Shown here: positions 16,422-24,296 of the stretch, piece after piece | Numbering within the stretch: position 1 is the first letter of the stretch | Layout of the letters: the number at the start of each line of letters is the position of its first letter | NCBI GenBank assembly: GCA_016291655.1 | Contig: JAEEYF010000089.1 | Location: 1-40,196, forward strand | From: Lachnospiraceae bacterium | GTDB lineage: Bacteria > Bacillota > Clostridia > Lachnospirales > Lachnospiraceae | Reading direction: 5' to 3' | Length of the DNA: 40,196 bases | Notes under the pieces: model-generated | Databases searched by the model: none | What the model saw: only the letters and a program-made list of their open reading frames with translations | What the model was told of the DNA's origin: nothing | Translations under genes and position numbers: made by a program

Positions 16422-16463
16422 AGGTGACAGACCGCACACCGAAAAAGGCGGTGCTTGTCACCT
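16422..16463 (+). promoter_or_regulatory. Structured leader (hairpin) before the DUF1292 gene
   Basis: AGGTGACA (16422-16429) pairs with TGTCACCT (16456-16463). An inner CACCG/CGGTG stem closes around AAAAAGG. There is no U-tract. It lies at the predicted 5' end of the transcript and could protect the mRNA or be a regulatory structure. Confidence 0.5.
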
Positions 16464-16492
16464 TAATACAGGGCAACAAAGGAGATTTTGCT

Positions 16493-16825
16493 ATGGCAGA
16501 TAAAAAGAAGGATTACGATCTTGAAAAGGTTACACTTGAACTTGACGGTGGGAAGGAGATCACCTGTGATGTGATCTCTATATTCCCGGTTAACATCAAC
16601 AATGAGGAGAAAATGTATATTGCTCTTCTGGATGAGGAGGCGGACGAGGATTCGGATATCTTCCTCTACAGGGCTTCCAATCTTGAAGATCCCGATAACA
16701 TTCAGATAGATAATATTGAAGATGATGATGAATTTGAGATCGTTGCGGATGCTTTTGACGAGCTTTTGGACGATGAGGAGCTCAATGGTCTGCTTGACGA
16801 TCTGGAGGACGAAGAGGAAGACTGA
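16493..16825 (+). CDS. DUF1292 family acidic protein
   Basis: A 110-aa cytoplasmic protein of a conserved Firmicutes family without known function. The N-terminal half (LELDGGKEITCDVISIF, then MYIALLDEE) fits the DUF1292 beta-fold. The C-terminal 50 residues are almost all Asp/Glu (LLDDLEDEEED at the end), giving a very acidic tail. GGAG eight bases before the ATG at 16493 sets the start; the frame is open to 16424 through the hairpin. Only two bases separate it from the GH2 gene, so the pair is cotranscribed and probably coupled. In other Firmicutes such proteins sit beside yrzL/yqgF-type genes; that context is not present here. Confidence 0.85.
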   Translation: MADKKKDYDLEKVTLELDGGKEITCDVISIFPVNINNEEKMYIALLDEEADEDSDIFLYRASNLEDPDNIQIDNIEDDDEFEIVADAFDELLDDEELNGLLDDLEDEEED

Positions 16826-16827
16826 GT

Positions 16828-18579
16828 ATGAGCTGGGACAAACATCCTGATCCCCAATTTCAAAGAAACAAATGGTTCAGCCTTAACGGTGACTGGCTGC
16901 TCAACGGAAGGAGGATACGGATACCCTTCTGCCCGGAAGCGGAAGCATCGGGATTCAGCGGAGAAATAGGCTACGGTAAGAGAGACAGTCTTGTTTATGA
17001 GAAGAACTTTGCGCTGCCGGAATATATGCACGAAGGAAAGTACACAAGGCTTCTTTTGCATGCGGACGGGGTTGATCAGCGCTGCCTTGTGATGCTGAAC
17101 GGGACCGTGGCGGGCAGCCACAAAGACGGCTATCTGAAGGCTGTTTACGACGTTACGGACAAGGTTGATGCGCAGGGAGAAAACCTTCTTAAGATCATAG
17201 CACTGGACCCCTTGTCCGCTGACTATCCATACGGAAAACAGAAAATGAAAAGAGGGGGCATGTGGTACACTCCGTTCAGCGGTATATGGAAAAGCGTCTG
17301 GCTTGAAGCGGTTCCCGACAAATACATTCATGACCTTAAGATCGATTGGGACGGAGAAGCGATCAATTTTGGATTTAATTTTGAGGATTTTCCGGGACAA
17401 AAGGTGGAGATCAGAATAGATCCTGCGAAAATGAAAAATCAACCGGAAAATGATGGTTCCGAAGAAACGGAAGAATGTTGGATAATCTCCAAAGAGATTT
17501 TGAACGATACTCCTGAAACAAACATAAAAATAAAACTTGACGGATTGAAGTCGAACCTTGGGAATGATTTCGAGATAAAAAAATGGGATGTTACGGAACC
17601 CTGGCTTTATGATGTGAAGATCACCGCGGGGCATGATACGGTAAAGACTTACTTTGGCATCAGGACCATAGAGGAAAAAGAAGTGGACGGTAAGATGAGG
17701 ATACTTTTGAACGGACGCCCGATCTTTCTTCACGGTGTTCTCGATCAGGGGTATTATACAGGCAGTCTTTGCCTTCCTCCCGAGGAGGAGGAATATGAAA
17801 GAGACATCCTGAGAATGAAGGAATTGGGATTTAATCTCTTGAGGAAACACGTAAAAACGGAATCCGACGTGTTCTATTATTATTGTGACATACACGGAAT
17901 GCTTGTAATGCAGGATCTTGTTAATTCCGGTAACTATCGTTACATTATAGATACGGTGCTGCCTACCATAGGGCTCAGATTGTCGAATGACAGGATAAGG
18001 CATGTGGGAACTGTAAGGCGCAAACTTTTTGAACAACATGCATTCGGAGTACTGAAGGATCTGCACGATCACCCTTCGGTAGTGGCTTACACGATATTCA
18101 ATGAAGGCTGGGGACAGCATAGGGGAGATTCCTATTATGAGGCGCTGAAAGCCCTTGAACCCGGCAGATTGTTCGATACCGCTTCGGGCTGGTTCAATAT
18201 AAGAAAAACCGATTTCGACAGCAGGCATATTTATTTTAGATTACGTAACATAAAACCCTTAAAAAGATACAAAAAGAAACCGATATTTATAACAGAGTGC
18301 GGTGGATATACCATGGCCGTAAAAGATCATGTTTATAATGAGAAAAAAGCTTACGGCTACGGAAAGTGTATGTCTGTCGACGAACTGACCACGGGGATAG
18401 AAAGATTGTATGAAAAGATGATCATCCCCGGGAAAGAAAACGGCGTTTGCGGCTGCATTTATACGCAGCTCTCCGATATTGAGGACGAGATCAACGGACT
18501 TTACACCTATGACAGAGAGGTCTGCAAGGTGGATAAGGAACGCATGAGAGAACTTGCGAAAAGAGTCGGAGCAATGTGA
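16828..18579 (+). CDS. Glycoside hydrolase family 2 protein, intracellular
   Basis: A 583-aa enzyme of the beta-galactosidase/glucuronidase/mannosidase family. An N-terminal sugar-binding jelly-roll domain (about 15-160, with PFSGIWKSVWLE) is followed by an immunoglobulin-like domain and a TIM barrel. The acid/base Glu426 lies in IFNEGWGQH and the nucleophile Glu490 in FITECGG. There is no signal peptide. The protein is short for GH2 and lacks the extra C-terminal domains of LacZ. Specificity cannot be assigned: the barrel start (LHGVLDQGYY) has VLDQGYY where many characterised GH2 enzymes have a conserved RG-NHHED-type loop. It lies in a run with nagA and xylB, hinting at hemicellulose or glycan processing. 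Confidence 0.9.
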   Translation: MSWDKHPDPQFQRNKWFSLNGDWLLNGRRIRIPFCPEAEASGFSGEIGYGKRDSLVYEKNFALPEYMHEGKYTRLLLHADGVDQRCLVMLNGTVAGSHKDGYLKAVYDVTDKVDAQGENLLKIIALDPLSADYPYGKQKMKRGGMWYTPFSGIWKSVWLEAVPDKYIHDLKIDWDGEAINFGFNFEDFPGQKVEIRIDPAKMKNQPENDGSEETEECWIISKEILNDTPETNIKIKLDGLKSNLGNDFEIKKWDVTEPWLYDVKITAGHDTVKTYFGIRTIEEKEVDGKMRILLNGRPIFLHGVLDQGYYTGSLCLPPEEEEYERDILRMKELGFNLLRKHVKTESDVFYYYCDIHGMLVMQDLVNSGNYRYIIDTVLPTIGLRLSNDRIRHVGTVRRKLFEQHAFGVLKDLHDHPSVVAYTIFNEGWGQHRGDSYYEALKALEPGRLFDTASGWFNIRKTDFDSRHIYFRLRNIKPLKRYKKKPIFITECGGYTMAVKDHVYNEKKAYGYGKCMSVDELTTGIERLYEKMIIPGKENGVCGCIYTQLSDIEDEINGLYTYDREVCKVDKERMRELAKRVGAM

Positions 18580-18601
18580 GCCGGAAAGAGAGGAAATTGC
18601 T

Positions 18602-19105
18602 TTGCGAAATAAGGGCGCATCAAACAGATTGATTTTACTTACGGCATGTATTCCCTTTATGCTTGTGATGGGCGGGTGCAAAAAGACCTGGACTCCGCCG
18701 AGAAGTTATTATACGCCTACGCCTACCGTTAAGGTTGTAAACGTCACAGAAAACGGTGACGGGAAGAACGGGAACAGCAGTCTGGTTCCGATAACAACGC
18801 TTTTTCCGGGAAGAAAGGGGCAGGAAGGAACCTTGACGCCTACACCGACAGCAACGCCCGTTCCTACGAGCGCGTTGCCGACGCCTACATACGGACCGGG
18901 CATATACGGAACGCCTACTCCTGTTCCGACCGCTTTACCTACCCCCACTCCCGTTCCGACACCGAAGCCCACTAATACACCGAGACCGACGAAGCCACTG
19001 CCCACATCTCCGCTTCCAACCGCGGAGCCTACAGCTACGCCTACACCGGGAAGCTTTGGCTACACCTTGATCAGTGCAACTCCTACGCCGAGAATACACA
19101 GATGA
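18602..19105 (+). CDS. Pro/Thr-rich small lipoprotein
   Basis: Function unknown. The 167-aa precursor starts at TTG with AGAGGA seven bases upstream. The next in-frame upstream candidate, a TTG at 18554 inside the GH2 gene, has no such site. The signal peptide has a basic start (RNKGASNR), a hydrophobic core and a lipobox LVMGGC with Cys26. The mature part is low complexity: repeated TPTP, VPTP and PTPT units at about residues 40-165, with almost no charged residues. It resembles a wall-spanning stalk or linker without a cargo domain. It sits between the GH2 and nuclease-helicase genes with gaps of 22 bp and 1 bp, so it is part of the operon. Similar PT linkers occur in the nucleotidase lipoprotein at 10333. 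Confidence 0.75.
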   Translation: MRNKGASNRLILLTACIPFMLVMGGCKKTWTPPRSYYTPTPTVKVVNVTENGDGKNGNSSLVPITTLFPGRKGQEGTLTPTPTATPVPTSALPTPTYGPGIYGTPTPVPTALPTPTPVPTPKPTNTPRPTKPLPTSPLPTAEPTATPTPGSFGYTLISATPTPRIHR

Positions 19106-19106
19106 T

Positions 19107-21608
19107 ATGACAGAAGAAAACATTACAGCTTCCGTTTCCGTCAGGAATTTGGTGGAATTCATTCTGCGGTCGGGAGACATTGACAATACAAAAGCGCATA
19201 CAGATACCGACGCCATGCAGGAAGGTGCACGTATCCACAGGAAGATACAAAAAAGTATGCCTGCGGGATACAAAGCCGAGGTTCCGTTGAAGACGGTCGT
19301 CGTTCTGGAAAAGGAAGATAAGAGCTGCGTCCTGGATCTTACGATCGAAGGGAGAGCAGACGGGATCTACACCTTAAATCAAGAATTAACAATTGATGAA
19401 ATTAAAAGTACATATCTCTCATTGGAGCATATTACCGAGCCTGTACCTGTTCATGAGGCACAGGCTAAATGCTATGCCTGCATATACGGAACAGACGAAG
19501 GGCTTGAGAACGTTGGGGTTCAGATGACCTATTGTAACCTTGAGAGCGAAGAGATAAAACGCTTCAACAAGAGCTTTACCCTAAAAGAACTCAGGGAATG
19601 GTTTGACGGTGTCGTAAAAGAATATGCAAAATGGCTTTTCTGGGAGAGTGACTGGAAGAAAAAAAGAAATGAGACCATCAAAAATCTCAAATTCCCTTTC
19701 CCCTACAGACCGGGACAGAGAGAACTGGTGGGAAATGTTTACAAGACCATAGCCAGAGGAAGAAAACTGTTCATAGAAGCTCCAACGGGAGTAGGAAAAA
19801 CAATTTCAACGGTTTTTCCCGCGGTATGGAGCATAGGGGAAGGAAAAGCATCCAAGATCTTTTATCTGACGGCCAAAACAATAGCACGCACGGTTGCGGA
19901 GGACACCTTTGCACTGCTGGGAAAAGACGGGCTTAAGTTCAGGTACGTAACACTTACCGCAAAAGAAAAGATCTGCATATTGGATAAACCGGAATGCAAT
20001 CCCGGTGCCTGTCCGAGAGCAAAGGGGCATGAGGATAGGGTGAATGCCTGTGTGTTTGATCTTCTTACACATGAAGAAGAGATAAATCGTGATTTAATCC
20101 TGCAATATGCTGAGAAACACTGCGTTTGCCCCTTCGAGATGAGCCTTGATGTCAGCCTCTGGACGGATGCGATCGTTTGTGATTACAATTATGCGTTTGA
20201 CCCCGAGGCTTCTTTAAAAAGGTTTTTTGCCGAAGACAAGAAAAACGATTACATTTTCCTGATCGATGAAGCACATAACCTTCTTGAACGTGCAAGGGAT
20301 ATGTATAGTGCGGAACTCCTTAAGGAGAAGTTTTTGTCGGTTAAAAAGCTTGTCGCGCCTTTGAGTAAGAAGCTTGAAAAGCAGCTGGATGCGTGTAACA
20401 AGTCGGCACTTTCTTTTAAAAGGGAATGTGACGATTTTACCGTATGGGAAAACGTGGATGATCTATACAACATACTTCTCCGCGCCTGCTCCGCTTTTGA
20501 GGATTTTCTTGACAACTACCCCGGAGGTTTTGAAGGACGTGACGAAGTCCTGGACCTTTTTTTTGATATGAGACGTTTTGCCAAGGTTTACGAAGGGATC
20601 GACGATTCCTATCGTATATATACGGATTACACCGAAAAAGGCTTTTTCAGGATCAAACTGCTTTGCATGGAGCCCGCTTCGATCCTTAAGAAGATAACGG
20701 ATAATACAAGATCCACGGTCATGTTCAGCGCCACTTTGCTTCCGATGAACTATTATAAAGAACAGCTGGGAGGCAATGAGGATGACTATGCCATCTATGC
20801 GCCTTCACCCTTCTCGAGCGAGAAGAGGTTAGTGATGATCGGCAGGGATGTGTCCACCCGGTATTCAAGACGCACAAAGGAAGAGTATTCCAAAGTTGCG
20901 GATTATATAGAGGCTTTTGTAAAAGCGAAAAAAGGAAATTATATGGTCTTCTTCAGCTCATATAAGATGATGGAAGATGTACTTGCGGCATCGGACAGTC
21001 TACAGGAGTGGTGCGCTGAAAACGAAGATTGTAAAGAAGATATAAAGAAAAAAGAAAAAAAGGATGAAAAAGAAGATAGTTTTATAAATGAAATAATCGA
21101 TCAAAATAATAAATCCGGATTTAGCAATCGCCAAAATGACATCAGGGTCATCGTCCAAAGAAGGGATATGACAGAAACGGAGAAAGAGGCTTTTCTCGAT
21201 ATGTTCACCGAAAATCCCGATTCTACTCTTGTAGGTTTTACGGTGATGGGCGGAGCTTTTTCGGAGGGCATCGATCTTACCGGAGACAGGTTGACGGGAG
21301 CGGTGATAGTCGGCTGCGGTTTACCTATGGTCGGAAACGAAAAAGAATTGTTCAAGTATTATTTTGACGAAAGATGCGGAGCAGGTTTTGAATATGCCTA
21401 TCTCTATCCGGGGATGAACAAGGTGATGCAGTCTGCGGGAAGAGTGATCCGAACGGTTGAGGATGTGGGAGCGATCCTTCTTTTGGACGACAGGTTCTGC
21501 AATCCTAAGTATACGGAACTGTTTCCGAGGGAATGGTTTCCTTATGTGACCGTAAACGTTAATACCATGAAGGACAGGCTGAAGGAATTCTATGAACATT
21601 TTTTATGA
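19107..21608 (+). CDS. RecB-type nuclease fused to XPD/DinG-type Fe-S helicase
   Basis: Predicted 5'-3' DNA helicase with nuclease activity, 833 aa, for DNA repair or processing. Residues 1-190 form a PD-(D/E)XK domain of the RecB/Cas4 class: Glu39, His44, Asp85 (GRADG), Glu98-x-Lys100 (IDEIKST) and QxxxY (Gln119-Tyr123). The helicase core follows: RPGQREL (Q-like motif), Walker A APTGVGKT (225-232), DEAH (387-390) and QSAGRVIRT (motif VI). A Cys cluster (C290, C297, C302, then C315, C339, C341) lies where XPD-type enzymes hold a 4Fe-4S cluster. The ATG at 19107 is one base after the lipoprotein stop; the ribosome binding site is weak, so coupling is likely. The 3' end overlaps nagA by 17 bp. 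DNA repair in a sugar operon is unexpected. Confidence 0.88.
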   Translation: MTEENITASVSVRNLVEFILRSGDIDNTKAHTDTDAMQEGARIHRKIQKSMPAGYKAEVPLKTVVVLEKEDKSCVLDLTIEGRADGIYTLNQELTIDEIKSTYLSLEHITEPVPVHEAQAKCYACIYGTDEGLENVGVQMTYCNLESEEIKRFNKSFTLKELREWFDGVVKEYAKWLFWESDWKKKRNETIKNLKFPFPYRPGQRELVGNVYKTIARGRKLFIEAPTGVGKTISTVFPAVWSIGEGKASKIFYLTAKTIARTVAEDTFALLGKDGLKFRYVTLTAKEKICILDKPECNPGACPRAKGHEDRVNACVFDLLTHEEEINRDLILQYAEKHCVCPFEMSLDVSLWTDAIVCDYNYAFDPEASLKRFFAEDKKNDYIFLIDEAHNLLERARDMYSAELLKEKFLSVKKLVAPLSKKLEKQLDACNKSALSFKRECDDFTVWENVDDLYNILLRACSAFEDFLDNYPGGFEGRDEVLDLFFDMRRFAKVYEGIDDSYRIYTDYTEKGFFRIKLLCMEPASILKKITDNTRSTVMFSATLLPMNYYKEQLGGNEDDYAIYAPSPFSSEKRLVMIGRDVSTRYSRRTKEEYSKVADYIEAFVKAKKGNYMVFFSSYKMMEDVLAASDSLQEWCAENEDCKEDIKKKEKKDEKEDSFINEIIDQNNKSGFSNRQNDIRVIVQRRDMTETEKEAFLDMFTENPDSTLVGFTVMGGAFSEGIDLTGDRLTGAVIVGCGLPMVGNEKELFKYYFDERCGAGFEYAYLYPGMNKVMQSAGRVIRTVEDVGAILLLDDRFCNPKYTELFPREWFPYVTVNVNTMKDRLKEFYEHFL

Positions 21609-22692
21609 AGGCAGATTCGTACAGGGTGAATTTGATACCGAAAACGGCATCATTACCGAGGTTCGTGTTCTGGGAGAAGAAAAAAGAAGCGACAGGGATT
21701 ATGTGATACCCGGGTTTATAGACATCCACACTCACGGACGGGAGGGAGAGGATTTCAGCTTTGCGGACGATGAGCAGATCTCGAAGCTTGCCGTTTCCTA
21801 TGCTTCCCGGGGGGTTACTTCTGTCCTTGCAACTACCATGACCAACGATCCCGTTCGGGTGGAAAGGTCTGCGGAGGCTGCGGGCAGGGCGGTAAAAAGA
21901 GGTCCCGAGGGGAAGGAAGCAAGGATACTTGGGATACATATGGAAGGTCCCTTTCTTGGAAAAGATAAAAAAGGCGCACACGATGAAAATTTTTTGTGCG
22001 AATTTGACAAGATTTGGTTAGATAAAATAATAGAAAAAAGTAATAATACCATTGGAATAATTTCGGCAGATCCAAATCTCAAAGGTTCCTCCGAATTCAT
22101 AGCCGAATATGTGAAGCGTGGCATAGTGGTTTCGATGGCACACACCGGAGCTGATTATGAAACGGCTCTGAGGGCGGCGGACGCCGGAAGTGACCATGTG
22201 ACTCACCTTTTCAATGCTATGTCTCCTCTGAACCACAGAGCACCCGGAGTGATCGGAGCTGCGTTTGACAGACAGCTTTTTTCGGAGATCATATGCGACG
22301 GTATTCATGTTGCACCCACGTTGATAAGGATGTGGTTCAAGCTGATGCCCGAAAAAATGATCATTATCTCCGATTCCATGCAGGCGGCAGGTCTGGGAGA
22401 CGGAACTTACTCTTTGGGAGGCATGGAGGTTTTGGTAAAGAACGGGAAAGCTGTGAGCCCTGATGGCACCATAGCCGGTTCAACCACCGACGTGGCTGCG
22501 GAAGTTAAAAATGTTATCGGATACGGAGTCGGCAGAGAAGAGGCTCTTTTGGCGGCAACCTTAAATCCTGCACGTTCCATACGGGCAGAGAACAGGGTGG
22601 GCAGGATTGCCCCGGGATGTTGCGCGGACTATCTTATCACCGATGAAGATCTCAATGTTAAGAATGTTATTATAAACGGGAGGACAATATAA
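21592..22692 (+). CDS. nagA: N-acetylglucosamine-6-phosphate deacetylase
   Basis: Deacetylates GlcNAc-6-phosphate to glucosamine-6-phosphate in amino-sugar catabolism and cell-wall recycling. The 366-aa amidohydrolase has GFIDIHTHG (His46, His48), MEGPF with metal ligand Glu118, His184 (MAHTGA), His205 (THLFNAM) and the catalytic Asp261 (ISDSM). Length and motifs are those of the family. AAGGAATTCT precedes the ATG, which lies inside the helicase gene. The stop shares one base with the xylB start (TAATG). nagB is not in the window, so the partner deaminase must be elsewhere. Confidence 0.94.
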   Translation: MNIFYEGRFVQGEFDTENGIITEVRVLGEEKRSDRDYVIPGFIDIHTHGREGEDFSFADDEQISKLAVSYASRGVTSVLATTMTNDPVRVERSAEAAGRAVKRGPEGKEARILGIHMEGPFLGKDKKGAHDENFLCEFDKIWLDKIIEKSNNTIGIISADPNLKGSSEFIAEYVKRGIVVSMAHTGADYETALRAADAGSDHVTHLFNAMSPLNHRAPGVIGAAFDRQLFSEIICDGIHVAPTLIRMWFKLMPEKMIIISDSMQAAGLGDGTYSLGGMEVLVKNGKAVSPDGTIAGSTTDVAAEVKNVIGYGVGREEALLAATLNPARSIRAENRVGRIAPGCCADYLITDEDLNVKNVIINGRTI

Positions 22693-24167
22693 TGTTTTAT
22701 TTAGGCGTTGATCTTGGAACTTCTTCCATAAAGCTTGTGGTAATGGATGAAAAAGGAAACATTCAGGCAACAGCAGGCGCGGAGTACGGACTCAGCTTCC
22801 CCAAGCCCGGCTGGTCGGAGCAGTCTCCTGCGGATTGGGTCAAGGGAATGAAGGAGAGCTTTAAGAAGCTGTCCGAAAAGATCGATCTGAAAAAGGTAAA
22901 GGGTATCAGCTTCGGCGGACAGATGCACGGTCTTGTTATACTTGACGAAAAAGACAATGTTATCAGACCCGCTATTCTCTGGAATGACGGAAGAACTCAG
23001 AAGGAATGCGACTATCTGAACAAGACCGTCGGCAGAGAAAAGATCTCTTCCTATACGGCAAACATGGCTCTTACGGGCTTTACGGCCCCCAAGATCCTCT
23101 GGGTTAAGGAAAACGAACCCGAGAATTTCAAAAAGATATGCAAGATCATGCTTCCCAAGGATTATCTTGCTTATGTCCTTACCGGCGTTCATTGCACAGA
23201 TTACTCCGATGCATCGGGCATGCTGCTTCTGGATGTTAAGAACAAGCGCTGGTCAGAAGAGATGATGAAGCTTTGCGATGTAAAGGAAAGCCAGCTGGCT
23301 AAGCTTTATGAAAGCTATGAGGTTGTGGGAACCGTTAAAGCGGATATCGCGGCAGAACTTGGCCTCGGCAGTGACGTTAAGGTTACAGCAGGTGCGGGAG
23401 ACAATGCTGCGGGCGCAATAGGAACGGGAACCGTTAAGGACGGTATGACAATAGTGTCTCTCGGAACAAGCGGAACCGTATTCACCGCCAGTGACAAGTT
23501 TGCGGTGGACGACAAGAACGCTCTGCATATGTTTGCTCATGCAAACGGAAAATACCATCTCATGGGCTGCATGCTTTCGGCAGCTTCCTCCAACAAGTGG
23601 TGGATGGATGAGATCATCGGCACAAAGGATTATGCGGGCGAGCAGAAAGCCATCACGACTTTGGGCGAGAACCATGTATACTATCTCCCTTATCTCATGG
23701 GCGAGCGTACACCTCACAACAATCCCAATGCAAGAGGAAGCTTCGTGGGAATGACAATGGATACGACCCGTGCGGATATGACTCAGGCGGTTCTTGAGGG
23801 GGTAACCTTTGCACTCAGAGATTCTCTTGAGATCGCGCGTTCTCTCGGTGTTAAGATAGATACCATCCGTGCTACGGGCGGCGGCGCAAAGAGCCCTCTT
23901 TGGAGAAAGCTTCTTGCCAACATCATGAACGTGAACGTTGAGATCATGAACAGTGAGGAAGGCCCCGGCTACGGAGCGGCGATCCTTGCTGCGGTAGGCT
24001 GCGGTGAATATGCAAGCGTGGAAGAGGCTACGGAAAAGATCGTAAAGGTTTCGGAAAAGCTCAGCCCCGATGCTGATCTTGTAAAGAAGTACGAGGTCAA
24101 GTACAACGTATGGAGAAAGATATATCCCGCACTCAAGGATGCTTTCGACGATATAGCGACGAAATAA
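22692..24167 (+). CDS. xylB: Xylulokinase
   Basis: Phosphorylates D-xylulose to xylulose-5-phosphate for the pentose phosphate or phosphoketolase route. The 491-aa FGGY kinase shows the N-terminal phosphate motif GVDLGTSS (Asp6), the xylulokinase-typical GQMHG (76-80), LWNDGRT, the catalytic base Asp237 in GAGDNAAG, and the second ATPase half SLGTSGT with GGGAKSPLW. GGAGG eight bases upstream gives a strong start. It is the last gene of the run beginning at 16493 and is followed by a hairpin. No xylA lies nearby. Confidence 0.95.
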   Translation: MFYLGVDLGTSSIKLVVMDEKGNIQATAGAEYGLSFPKPGWSEQSPADWVKGMKESFKKLSEKIDLKKVKGISFGGQMHGLVILDEKDNVIRPAILWNDGRTQKECDYLNKTVGREKISSYTANMALTGFTAPKILWVKENEPENFKKICKIMLPKDYLAYVLTGVHCTDYSDASGMLLLDVKNKRWSEEMMKLCDVKESQLAKLYESYEVVGTVKADIAAELGLGSDVKVTAGAGDNAAGAIGTGTVKDGMTIVSLGTSGTVFTASDKFAVDDKNALHMFAHANGKYHLMGCMLSAASSNKWWMDEIIGTKDYAGEQKAITTLGENHVYYLPYLMGERTPHNNPNARGSFVGMTMDTTRADMTQAVLEGVTFALRDSLEIARSLGVKIDTIRATGGGAKSPLWRKLLANIMNVNVEIMNSEEGPGYGAAILAAVGCGEYASVEEATEKIVKVSEKLSPDADLVKKYEVKYNVWRKIYPALKDAFDDIATK

Positions 24168-24201
24168 TTGTAACATTATAACTACATTATATGTCTAATT
24201 T

Positions 24202-24227
24202 TAAGGGCGGTTATCGTACCGCCCTTA
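24202..24227 (+). terminator. Terminator-like hairpin after xylB
   Basis: TAAGGGCGGT (24202-24211) pairs with ACCGCCCTTA (24218-24227). The downstream U-tract is poor on the plus strand, so termination may be partial. The next gene has its own promoter signals immediately downstream. Confidence 0.6.
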
Positions 24228-24236
24228 TGTTATACT
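24228..24236 (+). promoter_or_regulatory. Extended -10 promoter of the TIM-barrel protein gene
   Basis: TGTTATACT directly follows the xylB terminator. It places the transcript start near 24243, just ahead of the cre-like site. No -35 is recognisable. Confidence 0.4.
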
Positions 24237-24252
24237 TCGAAATAAGCGGATC

Positions 24253-24266
24253 TGTAAACGCTTTGT
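24253..24266 (+). promoter_or_regulatory. cre-like catabolite repression site
   Basis: TGTAAACGCTTTGT fits 12 of 14 positions of the CcpA consensus TGWAANCGNTNWCA. It lies just downstream of the predicted transcript start, a position typical of CcpA roadblock repression. This is the only good match I noticed in the window's control regions. Confidence 0.5.
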
Positions 24267-24296
24267 ATGTTAACTAATGTAAAGGATGGATTTGAA

